Both the position numbers and the translations under genes were made by a program. The notes beneath the pieces were generated by a model. That model made no database searches. It was not told the origin of the DNA and saw only the letters and a program-made list of their open reading frames with translations. From assembly GCA_036023115.1 (NCBI GenBank), contig JAYKKT010000061.1, forward strand, positions 15,025,001-15,089,000: a stretch of 64,000 nt of DNA. Direction: 5' to 3'. The stretch is from Brasenia schreberi (taxonomy: Eukaryota; Streptophyta; Magnoliopsida; Nymphaeales; Cabombaceae). This document shows, piece by piece, positions 46,891 to 57,480 of the stretch; positions within the stretch are counted from its first letter, which is position 1; each line of letters begins with the position of its first letter.

Positions 46891-48444
46891 ATTTCATTAA
46901 GGCCCTAAGCCAAAAGGCCAAGGCACATCATTCTCATGAAAAGTTATCTCGGGTACATAGGGAGAAAAACTACACCCAAAAATCCAAACTGAGCACAAAA
47001 TCCGATGATGGATATAAGGTCACAAATATAGCAAGTGTTGAGATTGAATCATCCAACCTTGTTGATCATCCAAACACCCCTTTGTCCATGGAAAACCCAA
47101 AAAGGTTCTTTATTTCAAAAAAATAAAACGATCTTGAAAATTTTCAAAAATAAAAAACATTTGAAAATAAAAAAGTTGAAATTCTGAAAGTTGAAAATGA
47201 AGAAAAAGTCTACATCCTTAGGCACACAAGCAGAGTGGGGCATGAGATTCACTTCACACAAATCAACCCAAATGTTTCAAAATCGTTTGCTCTGATGGGT
47301 TTCATTCCTATGAGCACGACTTCACACACACAAGAGAATGAGTGTTGCACACACATAGGCTTAGAGGATAAAATCCAAGACCTCGCAAAGCAATTGGAGC
47401 TCGAATTCATGCATGAGCTAGAGCAACTTCAGGACGCCTGCAAGGAACCTTGCTCTCACCATGGAAAGGTAGAAAAGCTTGAAAAAATGTATATCTTAAA
47501 CTCATTTCTCTCAAAACTCTCTACTCATTCCTCCTCTTTGTTGTGTAGGACCGATAGATCACTCATATGCATTCCATATATCAAATCGCACTCATGCACC
47601 CATAAGCCTAGAAGATGTGCCAAAGAATGTGGATTTTCAAGGTGGGCTGAAAATCATTCACCTCTTAGGAGAGCCAAGTCCCATCCTTCCAAGGTCATCC
47701 ATCTCCTACAAGAAACCAAACCTCCCAAGCCATCCACTCTTAGGGTCGTGTACATCCTAGGGAAACAAAAGTCTTTTACCATCCAAACCTTATATCTCCT
47801 AGTCAAACCCAAGCAAACTCAAGTGCATAACCATGTCGTTGATGATACACTATTCCAAGGTCATCATCTTTATCACAACTTTTTAAAACTCAAAAAGCCT
47901 TAGAATATGTTATTGAACATGGGATATGCACCATGCAAAGCTCTAGGAGCCAAGAACCAAGGTAGGTTAGAACCCATCTTGCCTCTACCTAACATGGGTC
48001 GACATGGCTTACGATATATCCCATCTATACCCCCTGAGCCACCACCTAAGACCAATTGGGTGAAGGGTTCCCTAGAACCCACAAAACTAAAGCCTATGGC
48101 TTAGATCTCTTGTTTGGAGTCTAATTCATGGTGTTTTCTTTGTAGGTTTGATGGAAGACCCCTTTTTAGAAAAAAATCAAAAAAAGTATATATTTGGAAA
48201 AACTAAAAAAATCTAGAAAACTTTCAAAGCCCAAAAACATTTGAAAAATTTGAAAATTCGAAAAAGAAAGTCTTTTATGTTCATCCTTCTAGCACTTGTT
48301 TGGAAAAAGCCAAAAAAATTGAAAAGTGTGAAAAACCCAAAAATCTTGGTTTTCAAAACCGTGTACAAATCCCAAATTCGGTTTTGACAAAGCCCATGTA
48401 TATTCTTAAACCAAAGTCTTCCCATGCCACTATGAATAATTTCC
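46891..48444 (+). pseudogene. Element X: relic related to element 2's coding region
   Basis: A nearly open frame from 46896 starts ALSQKAKAHHSHEK and ASVEIESSNLVDH, stops at about 47128, then resumes at 47235: EIHFTQINPNVSKSF, ENECCTHIGLEDKIQDLAKQ, MHELEQLQDACKEPCSHHGK. The later part (GHHLYHNFLKLKKP and PPEPPPKTNWVKGS) matches the protease-RT linker of element Y. It ends against Y's 3' LTR at 48445. It shares order and peptides with element 2 (minus) but was a separate insertion. Confidence 0.65.
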
Positions 48445-50796
48445 TGTAGACATGAAAACGTTTACTCCAAAGTTTATGGAAAACTTGAAGCAAAGCTTTT
48501 CTATTTACTTGCTTGCGAGAGCGTGCCAACTAGTTTACAAAAGTAGCAAAGATTTTAAAAATTTTGACTTTTTCGGTGATTGTAGGCAAAGCGGACTCTT
48601 TTCACTTAAACCTTCTTGAGTCGATGCTCAAGGGTCGGTTTAAGCACTTAGGAATTTCAAGTTTAAAACAAATATGAACTCCAATTCACGTGAGTAACTA
48701 GTGCTTTTGAAAGAATTTAAATGTGCACTTTGATTCAAAACTTGAAATGAACAAGTCTTAAAAAACAGAATGTTCTATTTTCAGGGCTTGTTTCCTGAGT
48801 AGATATAAATATCTTATAGAACCCCAAAAATCACCAAACTTTACTCAGGCAAATCTTATGGTGTGGAGGATCTGTATCTTTTTACAAATCTAAAATAGGA
48901 GTTGTTTTGAATCAAAATCAAATTAGTGAATGAAGCTTACTCAAGTTCCTAGAACTGTCTTGTCACAGAAATACAGAGACTCAAAGATGAGCCTGTATCT
49001 CGGTGACCTATATTCCAAATTTAATGATTTTGATGTTGTTAGAAAGCTATGATTGTCATTTCCAATCCATTAAAAATCAATCGATTTGGACTACTGTAGA
49101 TAGAGTTATCGAATAAAAACCCAAGCTCTATTGTAGTGAAACTGACTGTGCAGACAGGAGACTGTTTTTTGTTCGATTTTGCCCAATTTTATTTACCTGG
49201 TTGAACGGCCCTAAAATTCTTGAAAATTTTATTTAAGGTGAGCTAATGTGTGTAGAATAAGTGGGCAAAGTTTTAGACAAAAAGGAACAATCATCTGGAA
49301 ATTAAAATTGCAATAATCATCAGATGCAGAGATGTTGGAAATACAGATTTTGGTTTTTAAGAATCTAATGATGCAAACTCACACGAAATTGAAATTGCAT
49401 CAACTCTACATCACGAATTAAACTCACGCGAATTGAAATTGCAGAAACTCTATATCCCAAATGAAACTCACACGAAAGGAAATATATATATTAGCTTAAG
49501 CATAGAGGGTCCATTAGTACAACCCCATATTAATGAATTGAAAGAAGGAAAATGAAATTAAAATTGAGTTTGAAGATACACTTACGCGATTTCAACAAGA
49601 GGGTCCGGGGATTCAAGAATGAATCCGGCCACCACTCCTTCCTCTTCCTTTAAACTTCCTCAATACTCACCTAGCTACCCTCTTCTTCACCCCACCTTGA
49701 TGCACGACCCTCTATGCTAGAAGCTTTCTCCTCTAGCCTAGCTTTCACCCCAAGATAGAAGCCCTTCTCTCCAATCATGTAAGATAGGGAACCCCCCCCC
49801 CCCCCCCCTTGGCCCTTTTTATAGGCCAAGGGGCTGGCTTCTAGGCCCCTCTTTGGGACGGTTGGGCCTGCCTCTTGTGCATTACTTGATCCATTCGATC
49901 CACCTTGGAGTGGTCCCCTTGGTGGTGGGTTGGACCAGCCCCATGTGGACTGGTCTAGGATGCAGCCGGCTAGAGTTGGTGAAGCCATTTCAACTTTATG
50001 TAACCGGTCCTAGCTCATCTTGCCAACCCTTACAACTTGGTGTAGCTCATTTGGTCGGGCAATAGCTAGGTTTCTTCAAGGAAATTCGACCAAGCTTAAG
50101 TTTGATCATTGAGTGATTTGTGTTCCTCCTTGATTTTCCCTTTGAATGCAATTTGATCTTGACATTATTTGAACTTGATCGGCCTTGACCAAGCTCCATC
50201 CTTGGTCCTTGCTTCAACCGGCTAGAGTGTCACGAACTTGATGTGGATGCACTTTAGCTTGACCATTTTTGTGAAACTTGGTTCCTTCCATGGTGACTTG
50301 GACCAGCCCCATATGGGCATGTTTAGGGTGCCATGGATTGAGCTTGAATGTGGCCAATTAGGCCTTTGGTGCAGCCGGTCTTGGCTCTTGTTTCTTCTTG
50401 CTTGATTCAATACTCTTGGCCGAACCCAGCCAAGCCTTTCAATTCGGTCATGCTTGCTTCTTGAACGGTTTATATTCCACTTTGATTTTGCCTCCACCCA
50501 CATTCATCTTTAGCTCCCTTCTTGATGTGATGGTCTCGAGTTTTTCTTTTGATCCTCGGCTGGCTTTTACGAGTTGGTCTTTGAATGAGCTTGCTCTTTT
50601 TGCCCGATCTTGATCTTGGTTTGGGCCTTGGTTGGGTTCAAACTTGGATCGAATTAGTTTGTTTATAAATTCAATTTAAAACTTTTAAAACCTTTGACCA
50701 TCTTTTAAAAGCTAGTTATTCAACTTTGAAAAGTTATAAAGGTTTAAAATTCTTTTTTGGGGAATTTTGAAAACATTTTTATTTTGGGTGTTTACA
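48445..50796 (-). mobile_element. 3' LTR of element Y
   Basis: TGTAGACATG to GGGTGTTTACA on the plus strand. Promoter palindrome at 49805-49833 (CCCCTTGGCC/GGCCAAGGGG). It is next to a run of 17 C (49792-49808), so the minus strand has 17 G close to the expected transcription start. The GGAG/CTCC motif is mostly deleted here (about 49510). Confidence 0.88.
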
Positions 50797-50809
50797 GATG
50801 CCCCTCTTT
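50797..50809 (-). promoter_or_regulatory. Polypurine tract of element Y
   Basis: The minus strand reads AAAGAGGGGCATC directly before TGTAAACACCC. Confidence 0.88.
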
Positions 50810-52017
50810 GGCATTAATCCAAATGTATTTGGATAATGTCAAAGAAGAAAACACCCTTGATTTTCTTTCTTAACCTTTTCTCGAGAATATGGATCCCAAC
50901 TTCCAAAAAACCCTTTTCTTTATGATAAGTAAGAGGGGTTTTGAGCCAAAGGGGACTTGGCCTATGGTAGTTCTAGTCCTAATTGAGATCATATACTCCA
51001 CGAACTTGGATGCATGTATGGACATGAGTGGTATGATTGGGTGATATGAGTGATGTGTATTGGAATGTGACTTTCTAGAGACTCTAAGCATACAATGTTT
51101 GAACTTGGGGGGGCTCATGAAGGGCGGCTGCCCCAAGTGAAATGATCTTATGTTGCTTGATGTTTGGGGTTTTCGAAGTTTACTTTCAAAAGAAGGGGGA
51201 AATCCTTTTAGCTTCAATCACAAGGGTTTCCAGCTTCTTGTGTTTCTCCTCACTCGGGTCTTAATACCTACTACTTAGTAGAGGTTTTATAAGAAATCTG
51301 GGAAAACATTGCAAAATTCTACTTCTTACACAACAAAATCTAATTCTCAAACAAAATGAGATTCAAATAAGCAAATCCTATTCATACTCTAGGATTTTCC
51401 TAGATGAACTTTTCTCTCTTGGGATAAGTTGTAGGGATATGGGAAAGAGCTACCACGGTTCCTTCTGAAGCGTCCCGTGGTTTAAGGCCAAGAGATGAAA
51501 AATTGCTCTTTTTGAGCTTTTGGCAATTTTTCTTTTCTTTCATAAAGGGCCTCCCATTTTCTTTTTGGAGCATTTTCTTTTATTTTCCCCTCTTTTCTTT
51601 TTTCAATCAAAGAACTAAACTCTTTTGGAGAAATTTTTCATTTTGCCTTCTTTCTATTCGAAGGAAAACTTTTCGAGGGATTTTCATATCCTCTTTTTCT
51701 ACTTTTTGCCAAATTTTTCTTTTTGGGAAGAGAAGTGAAATGGGGAGAGATTTATCCCAATGGTTTACTCGATTCATCTAAGATCACCCTATTTCATAAT
51801 AGCATGTACTATTTGAAAATATTTTGCTACGTTGAATAAGGCTCTATTTTGTAAGCTGAAGATTTTTTAAATGCAACCCATTGATTTTAAAAACTCTACT
51901 TTTCATAAAGCATTAATACCCTTATTCAGGGTCACACAATCCACCTTGATCCTTCTTTCAAGAGGTTCAAAGGAGATCCCATTTTCAAAATATTTTCAAA
52001 AGGATTTAACATAGACC
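50810..52017 (-). other. Non-coding 3' region of element Y, with conserved hairpins
   Basis: About 1.2 kb between integrase and PPT with a purine-rich tract (51520-51720). The hairpin ACCACGG/CCGTGGT lies at 51452-51481 and GCTC/GAGC at about 51504-51517, as in element 3. No env-like open frame is seen. Confidence 0.6.
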
Positions 52018-53440
52018 CTATACATGGTATTTCTTCAAATATTGAGCATTTATAGGGTCTACTAAATTCTTACCCTCAACATCAATTAACCAATATGCAT
52101 TGTTTGTAGTGGTTCCACGTACAACATAAGGACCATCCCACTTCGCCCGCCACTTTCCAAGGGGGTGAGGGCCTCGATGATGAATGGTCTTGAGCACAAG
52201 GTCTCCCACATTGAAGTGGCGGGCCTTCATGTGCTTGTCATAGTGTCGGGCTATCCTTTGCCTATATGCATCTGCATGATCCATAATAAGGAGTCTTTTT
52301 TCATCTAACAAATCAAGTTCCATCATTCTTGTATGCTGTAAAGTTTCTAATGGAAGATCTAGTGCCAGTGATATATGGAATGAATGCAATTTTGTATGAA
52401 TGGGGAGTATGGCATTCGTACCATAGACCAACTCAAATGGGGTGGCATTTGTGGGTGTTCGGATGGAAGTTCTCTAAGGCCATAAGGCTTCATCAAGTTT
52501 CTCATGCCATGTCCTACCCTTTTCTATGGTTTTCTCAATGATGCTTATGAGGGTTTTGTTTGTGGCTTCGACTTGGCCGTTGCCTTGAGGGTAGTAGGGC
52601 GATAAGAAGTGTTGAGTCATGCCATATGTAGCACATAACTTTTCCATCTTTTCATTTTTGAATGGGGTGCCATTATCGGACACTAGGTCTTTTGAAACTC
52701 CAAAATGGGCCAGTATATTTTTCTTAATGAATGCCACTACATGTTGCCTTTGGACATTAGCCAAGGATGTAGCTTCAACCCACTTAGAAAAATATTCGGT
52801 GGCTGATAAGATGAACCTATGTCCATTGGATGCATTTGGTGTTATGGGTCCTATGATGTCGAATGCCCACATGGCAAAGGGCCAAGGGCTTACGATGGAA
52901 TGTAGGGTGGATGATGGGATGTGTATGGCATGCCCATGCACTTGACATTGATGACACTTTCTAACATGATCATGGCAATCTTGTCTCAGGGTGGACCAAA
53001 AATACCCAACCCTAAGTATCTTCATGGCCATCATATTAGCATTGACATGGCCTCCGCATTCTCCATCGTGGAATTCATGCATTATGGTCCTAGCCTCCTC
53101 AAGGTCTACACATCTCAACAAGATGCCCGTAAAACTCTTTTTGTAAAACACCCCTCCCAAAATTACATACCAGGTTGAAATTTTTCTAATAAAAGCTTGG
53201 TCTCTAGAAGAAGCAAATTCGGGAAATCCTTCATTTTCTAAAAAGTTTTTAATATCATAAAACCAAGGTTTTTCACTTGAATTTTGGTCATTTTGGCAAA
53301 TCTCCGAATCGTGGGTGGATGGAGTGGGTGAGTGCCATATCTCTAAGGACCGGGTTCCCAAAGTGGGATCGACCTTTAAAGCTGATCCTAAAGATGAGAG
53401 GGCATCCGCTATGGTGTTGTCTTCTCTTCCTACATGAGTG
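52018..53440 (-). pseudogene. Integrase of element Y
   Basis: Nearly complete. It has the zinc-binding region HEFHDGECGGHVNA ... KCHQCQ; catalytic Asp in FDIIGPI, Asp in SDNGTPFKNEKM and Glu in GNGQVEATNKTL; and the C-terminal module VGDLVLKTIHHRGPHPLGKW and VRGTTTNNAYWLIDVE, ending YLKKYHV. A TAG after DEALWP (about 52476) interrupts the chain before RTSIRTP. All catalytic residues are kept. Confidence 0.9.
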
Positions 53441-53751
53441 AGTGTACATGATTTGAAGGAATTGACCAGCTTGGTGGCCAATTCGTGGTATGGAATGAGT
53501 TTTTCATTTTTGACTTACCAAATTTTCAAAACTTGGTTCACAACAAGTAAAGAATCTCCAAAGACTTTGATGCATGATGCCCCTAGATTTTTCAAAATTC
53601 TTAGGCCTTGTATGAGTGTCTTATATTCGGCCACATTATTGGAACATTTGAAATCTAGGCGAATGACAATGGGGATCTCTCTCTTTTTAGGGGATATGAG
53701 GATGACTCCAACACTTGCCCCTTGTTGGTTTCTTGCTCCATCAAAGTACAT
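53431..53751 (-). pseudogene. Second (archaeal-type) RNase H of element Y
   Basis: MYFDGARNQQGASVGVIL then NNVAEYKTLIQGLRI and VFGDSLLVVNQV, followed after a TAA by KNEKLIPYHELATKLV and GREDNTIADALSSLGS. This extra RNase H between RT-RNase H and integrase marks the Tat lineage. The Asp of YFDGA, Glu of AEY, Asp of GDS and Asp of REDN are all present. A TAG precedes MYFDGA and a TAA follows QVLKIW. Confidence 0.85.
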
Positions 53752-53760
53752 CTTCTATAG

Positions 53761-54334
53761 TTAGTTTTCTTTAAAACAACTTGCTAAAACATGATTTTGA
53801 AAATTGTTTGCAAATATGCCTTCATCGGGCATTTCATCAAGTATGGGGTATGTCTCTTCATGGGGGAGTTCGGCCACATGATTGGCTAGGGCTTGTCCCT
53901 TAATGGAGGTTTGATGGTGAAACTTTAAATCATACTCCATTAAGAGGAGCTGCCATTTACCAAGTCTACCCATTAGGATAGGTTTTTCAAACAAGTGCTT
54001 GATCGGATCAAGCTTAGACACTATCCATATCTCATGATCTAAGAAGTAGTGTCTAAACTTTTGGCAAGCCCATACCAATGCCAAGCACGTTTTCTCCATG
54101 GCTTGATAATTTCTTTCATATGCCAATATAGTTTTCGAAATGTAGTAAATAGCACTCTTTATGGCCATCATCCTCATATTGAGCTAACAAAGCACCCAAT
54201 GCATTCGTATGTATGGAAATGAAAAGTAACAAAGGTTTTCCTTCCTTTGGAGGTTTTAAAATCGGAGGATTTACCAAATAAGTTTTCAACCGTTCGAAAG
54301 CCCTTTGACAATCATCGTCCCATACAAATTTCAC
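53761..54334 (-). pseudogene. RNase H (RT-associated) of element Y
   Basis: FVWDDDCQRAFERLKTYL starts the connection/RNase H region. The usual leading part LLLFISIHTNALGALLAQ is present, then a frameshift near 54176 before AIYYISKTILAYERNYQAM, ALVWACQKFRHYFLDH and GRLGKWQLLLMEYDLKFH. A TGA at the junction with RT (after LLRK) breaks the chain. Confidence 0.88.
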
Positions 54335-55145
54335 TCATTTTCTCAAAAGTTTATTGAAAGGTTCGCATATTGTTGCTAAGTTTGAAATGAACCTCCTAAT
54401 TGCTTGGAGGCGACCTTGGAGGCTTCGGATTTGGGTCAAATTAGAAGGTGGAGGCATGTCTATGTTGGCTCGACACTTAGAGGGGTCGACTTCAATGCCC
54501 CTTTGGGTCACCATAAAGCCTAAAAGCTTATCCGATTCTACTCCAAAGACACACTTTTGAGGGTTTAGTTTCACTTTATAAAGCCTAAGTCTTTCAAAAA
54601 CTTTTTGCAAAGATTCAATGTGTGTGTATCGGGTTTTTTATTTCACCAAAAGATCATCCACATATACCTCCAAGAGCTCATGAATTTGATCATGAAAAAT
54701 AGTAGTTATGGCTCTTTGGTATGTGGCACCGGTATTTTTCAAACCAAATGGCATAACTATGTAACAGTATGTGCCCCAAGGTGTAGTAAAAGTAGTCTTA
54801 GCCTGATCTTTTGGTGCTAACTTGATTTGATTGTAACCCAAATAGCCATCCATAAAAGAAAACATTTCATGATTTGTAGTGTTATCCACTATCAAATATA
54901 TGTTTGGCAAAGGAAAATTGTTTTTTGGAGTGGCTTTGTTCAAATTTCTAAAATCGATGCAAATCCGAATTTTCCCATTAGATTTTTGAACCACAACTAT
55001 ATTTGAAAGACATTCAGAATACGCAATGGGTTTTATAAATCTGGCTTTTAAAAGATCCTCTAAACCCTCTTTTACTTGAGAGTGGACATCAGGATGGATT
55101 TTTCTACAATTTTGGGGTCTAGACCTGGCATGTCTTCATAGGTCC
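54335..55145 (-). pseudogene. Reverse transcriptase of element Y
   Basis: Order: DVFAWTYEDMPGLDPKIVE (lead-in), a frame change near 55080, KSNGKIRICIDFRNLNKAT, FPLPNIYLIVDNT, FSFMDGYLGYNQI, MPFGLKNTGATYQR, and the catalytic YVDDLLVK. A TAA follows directly, then SLQKVFERLRLYKVKLNP and CVFGVESDKLLGFMV. The YVDD motif and the aspartate of FMDGY are intact, but stops and shifts make it non-functional. Confidence 0.92.
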
Positions 55146-55869
55146 ATGCAAACACATCTATATATGACTTAAGAAATGCAATGAATGATGCCTTTTCATG
55201 CTCATGCAAATATGCACCTATTTTAACATGCTTGGGATTAGACTCACTCCCTAGGTTGATTTCTACAACATCTCCTCTTACAGAATTCGAAGGATTTTCT
55301 AAGTCAAGGATTTTATAAAACTCAGGAAGCTCGGAGGCTTTATCCTCCTCATGGATGAGGGGATCTTTCTCCTTGCTTTGACCATTCTCTAGAATTTTAG
55401 TTTCTATTGAAGTGCTAGGAAAATCATGAGGTTCACATGATTTTGGTTTTGGGATATGTACAAATTTCAAAGGACTTGAGCTTTTTACAAAGACAACACT
55501 TTTGGGTTTTTCAAATTTTTCAATGTTTTTAGCTTTTTCGAAATGAGTACCAGGAGATGGGATATACAAAACCTTGTTTTTGGTATTTTCAGCTTTTTTG
55601 ATTTTTTTGACTTTTTGTGAACACAAGGAAGGAACATAAACCATATTCTTTTTGGGTTTTTCAAAGTTTTTGATTTTTTTTGCTTTTTGTAAAGAAATGG
55701 AAGGAGGAGGAATGCAAATCACATTCTTTTTAGGATTTTCAAAATTTTCTAATGTTTTTGGGTTTTGGGGATTTTCTAAATATTTTAGGATTTTGTAAAT
55801 ATTTAATTTTTTGGGGTTTTTGGATGTGGTGGGGTCTTTCATCAAATCTACAAAGAAAATACCATGCAT
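55146..55869 (-). pseudogene. Protease-RT linker of element Y
   Basis: A long Lys/Asn/Pro-rich segment with repeated short units (FEKPKK, FENPKK, KKIKKAEN) ending in a more conserved part (VEINLGSESNPKHVKIGAYL). It is probably unstructured and within the polyprotein. The same Lys-rich spacer occurs in element 2 (about 20.1-20.6 kb) and element X (about 48.2-48.4 kb), with an identical style of unit repetition. Confidence 0.65.
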
Positions 55870-56271
55870 TAGGCTCTAAACAAGAAGTCTAAATCATAGG
55901 TTTCAGTTTTAGGAGGCTCTAGGAACCCTTGACCCAAGTGATCGTAGGTGGTGGTTCAAGGGGTATGGATGGGGTGTAGCCTACCCCATACCGGTTTGGG
56001 TTAGAACTTGACACAATGGGTTCTAAATGACCCTGGTTTTGGTTTCCTAAACCTTGATAGGGCATGTATCGCATGTTTAACAACATGTTCTAAGGCTTCT
56101 TAAGTTTTGAAAATGTTTCATAAAGTGGATGGCCTTGGAACTTGGTGTCATCCATGTCATGCACGTACACCCACCTATCTTGGCTTAGGGGCTTAGGTGC
56201 TTCTTGGGTTTTGGTTTTTCCTAGGATCGACACAACTTGGATAGACGATTTGGGCATGCCTTGGGCTACCC

Positions 56272-56841
56272 TTAGATGCTCACAACAAGGTTGGATTGTC
56301 CTAGGATTTTGGAGGGTTTTGGTGGGTCGACCAAGGGTGTTGGTTCTCCCATATTTGACTCACAAGATGGGTGACTTGACAAAGAAGGGAAGTTTTGAAT
56401 TCCCTTGAGTTGGGGGTGGTTTTCTCCTAGAATTACCACGACTTGGTTTTCATGGGGGATCTTGACACACCTATGGAATGTGGAAGGCACGGCCCGAAGG
56501 CTATGGATCCACGGTCTTCCTAAGAGTAAATTGTAATGGGGGTGTATGTCTAAGATATGGAACACCCCCGTATAGCTTATGCCCCCTACTTGCATTGGTA
56601 ACTCTATGACTCTCATGGGTTGGGATGCATTTCTATCGTATCTTGTGATAACGATGGAGCTTGGGTTCAAAGAGGTTAGGGTGACTTTGACTTGGAAGGC
56701 CACGTATAGCGGAAGGATGTTTAGACCTCCTCCTCTATCAACCAAGCACTTGTCTAGAGTGTGGTGATTCAATACCACCTCTATATGCAAGGCTTGGTTG
56801 TGGGTTCTATATGGTCTTTCCAATTCATCCTCCGAAAACAC
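56272..56841 (-). pseudogene. Aspartic protease of element Y
   Basis: A retropepsin-like domain: LHIEVVLNHHTLDKCLVDRG then GGLNILP, later YNLLLGRPWIHS, the usual closing motif. The active-site triplet, normally D-S/T-G and often D-N-G in this lineage, reads D-R-G here. The catalytic Asp is kept. The frame is open for 189 codons. Confidence 0.8.
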
Positions 56842-57480
56842 GATAGGGGCCTTGGCACAAATAGGTGAGACTAGGAAGGATAAGGACTCAAGGGTTATAG
56901 TCGAGTTAATCTTAGCTCTTTCTAAGATTTTCTCTAAGACTTGTCTATTTCTAGGAGAAGTTTGGATTAGTTATAGGATAGACATGTTTATGGGATCTTA
57001 GAAAGATGAGTTTCAAAATCATAAGGGGTCAACACGTTTTTTCCCTTATCCATGCTATGAGATGCTTTGAGAATGCATGGTTTTGAAGGGTCGGGGACAA
57101 CGACCACTTCCTTGCTAGCATCTTTTGCTAAATGTGGGGGTTGATAGATCCTTCCGGACCTAGTCACCTCGCCCATACCTTCTTCCCTAGGACTCGTTCC
57201 TATGTTGGCTCTAATTTGGTTCTTCGGAGTACCCCGAATTTCTAAAATGGCTTTAACCGAGGACGGGACTCTAAGCGCTCCCCGGATCACTACTTCCTTG
57301 GCTTTTTTTATTACGAGAGGTGGTGTGTGGCAAGTAGTAAAGTTGGGGAGCCCTCCTTTTTAAACTAACGTGATGGAGGCAAACAAAGAGTGGGCCCGTT
57401 ACGGGGGTCCTTCTACTGAGATCTTTTGAGACTCTCTCGTGACATTCTATTGGTTGATTCCCTTGATTTCTTATCAAATC
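56842..57480 (-). pseudogene. Gag-pol junction remnant of element Y
   Basis: Frames containing GTSPREEGMGEVTRSGRIY and DKGKNVLTPYDFETHLSKIP, which in related elements lie between gag and protease. Frame changes occur around 56990 and 57290. No gag capsid or zinc knuckle is found. Confidence 0.55.

Larger units (their letters stand above)
48445..57480 (-). mobile_element. Element Y: Ty3/gypsy Tat retrotransposon, pol to 3' LTR, 5' end missing
   Basis: The most complete copy. Right to left: gag-pol junction remnant, protease, Lys/Pro-rich linker, RT, RNase H, second RNase H, integrase, 1.2-kb non-coding region, PPT (50797-50809) and 3' LTR (48445-50796, 2352 bp). The gag core and 5' LTR are absent; similarity fades at about 57480. 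All domains are broken by stops or shifts, so it is dead. Confidence 0.92.

Noticed and set aside
49671..49988. 105-codon minus-strand frame with a Gly run
   Set aside because: The Gly run is the 17-base G tract of the LTR promoter; the frame lies in LTR leader sequence.
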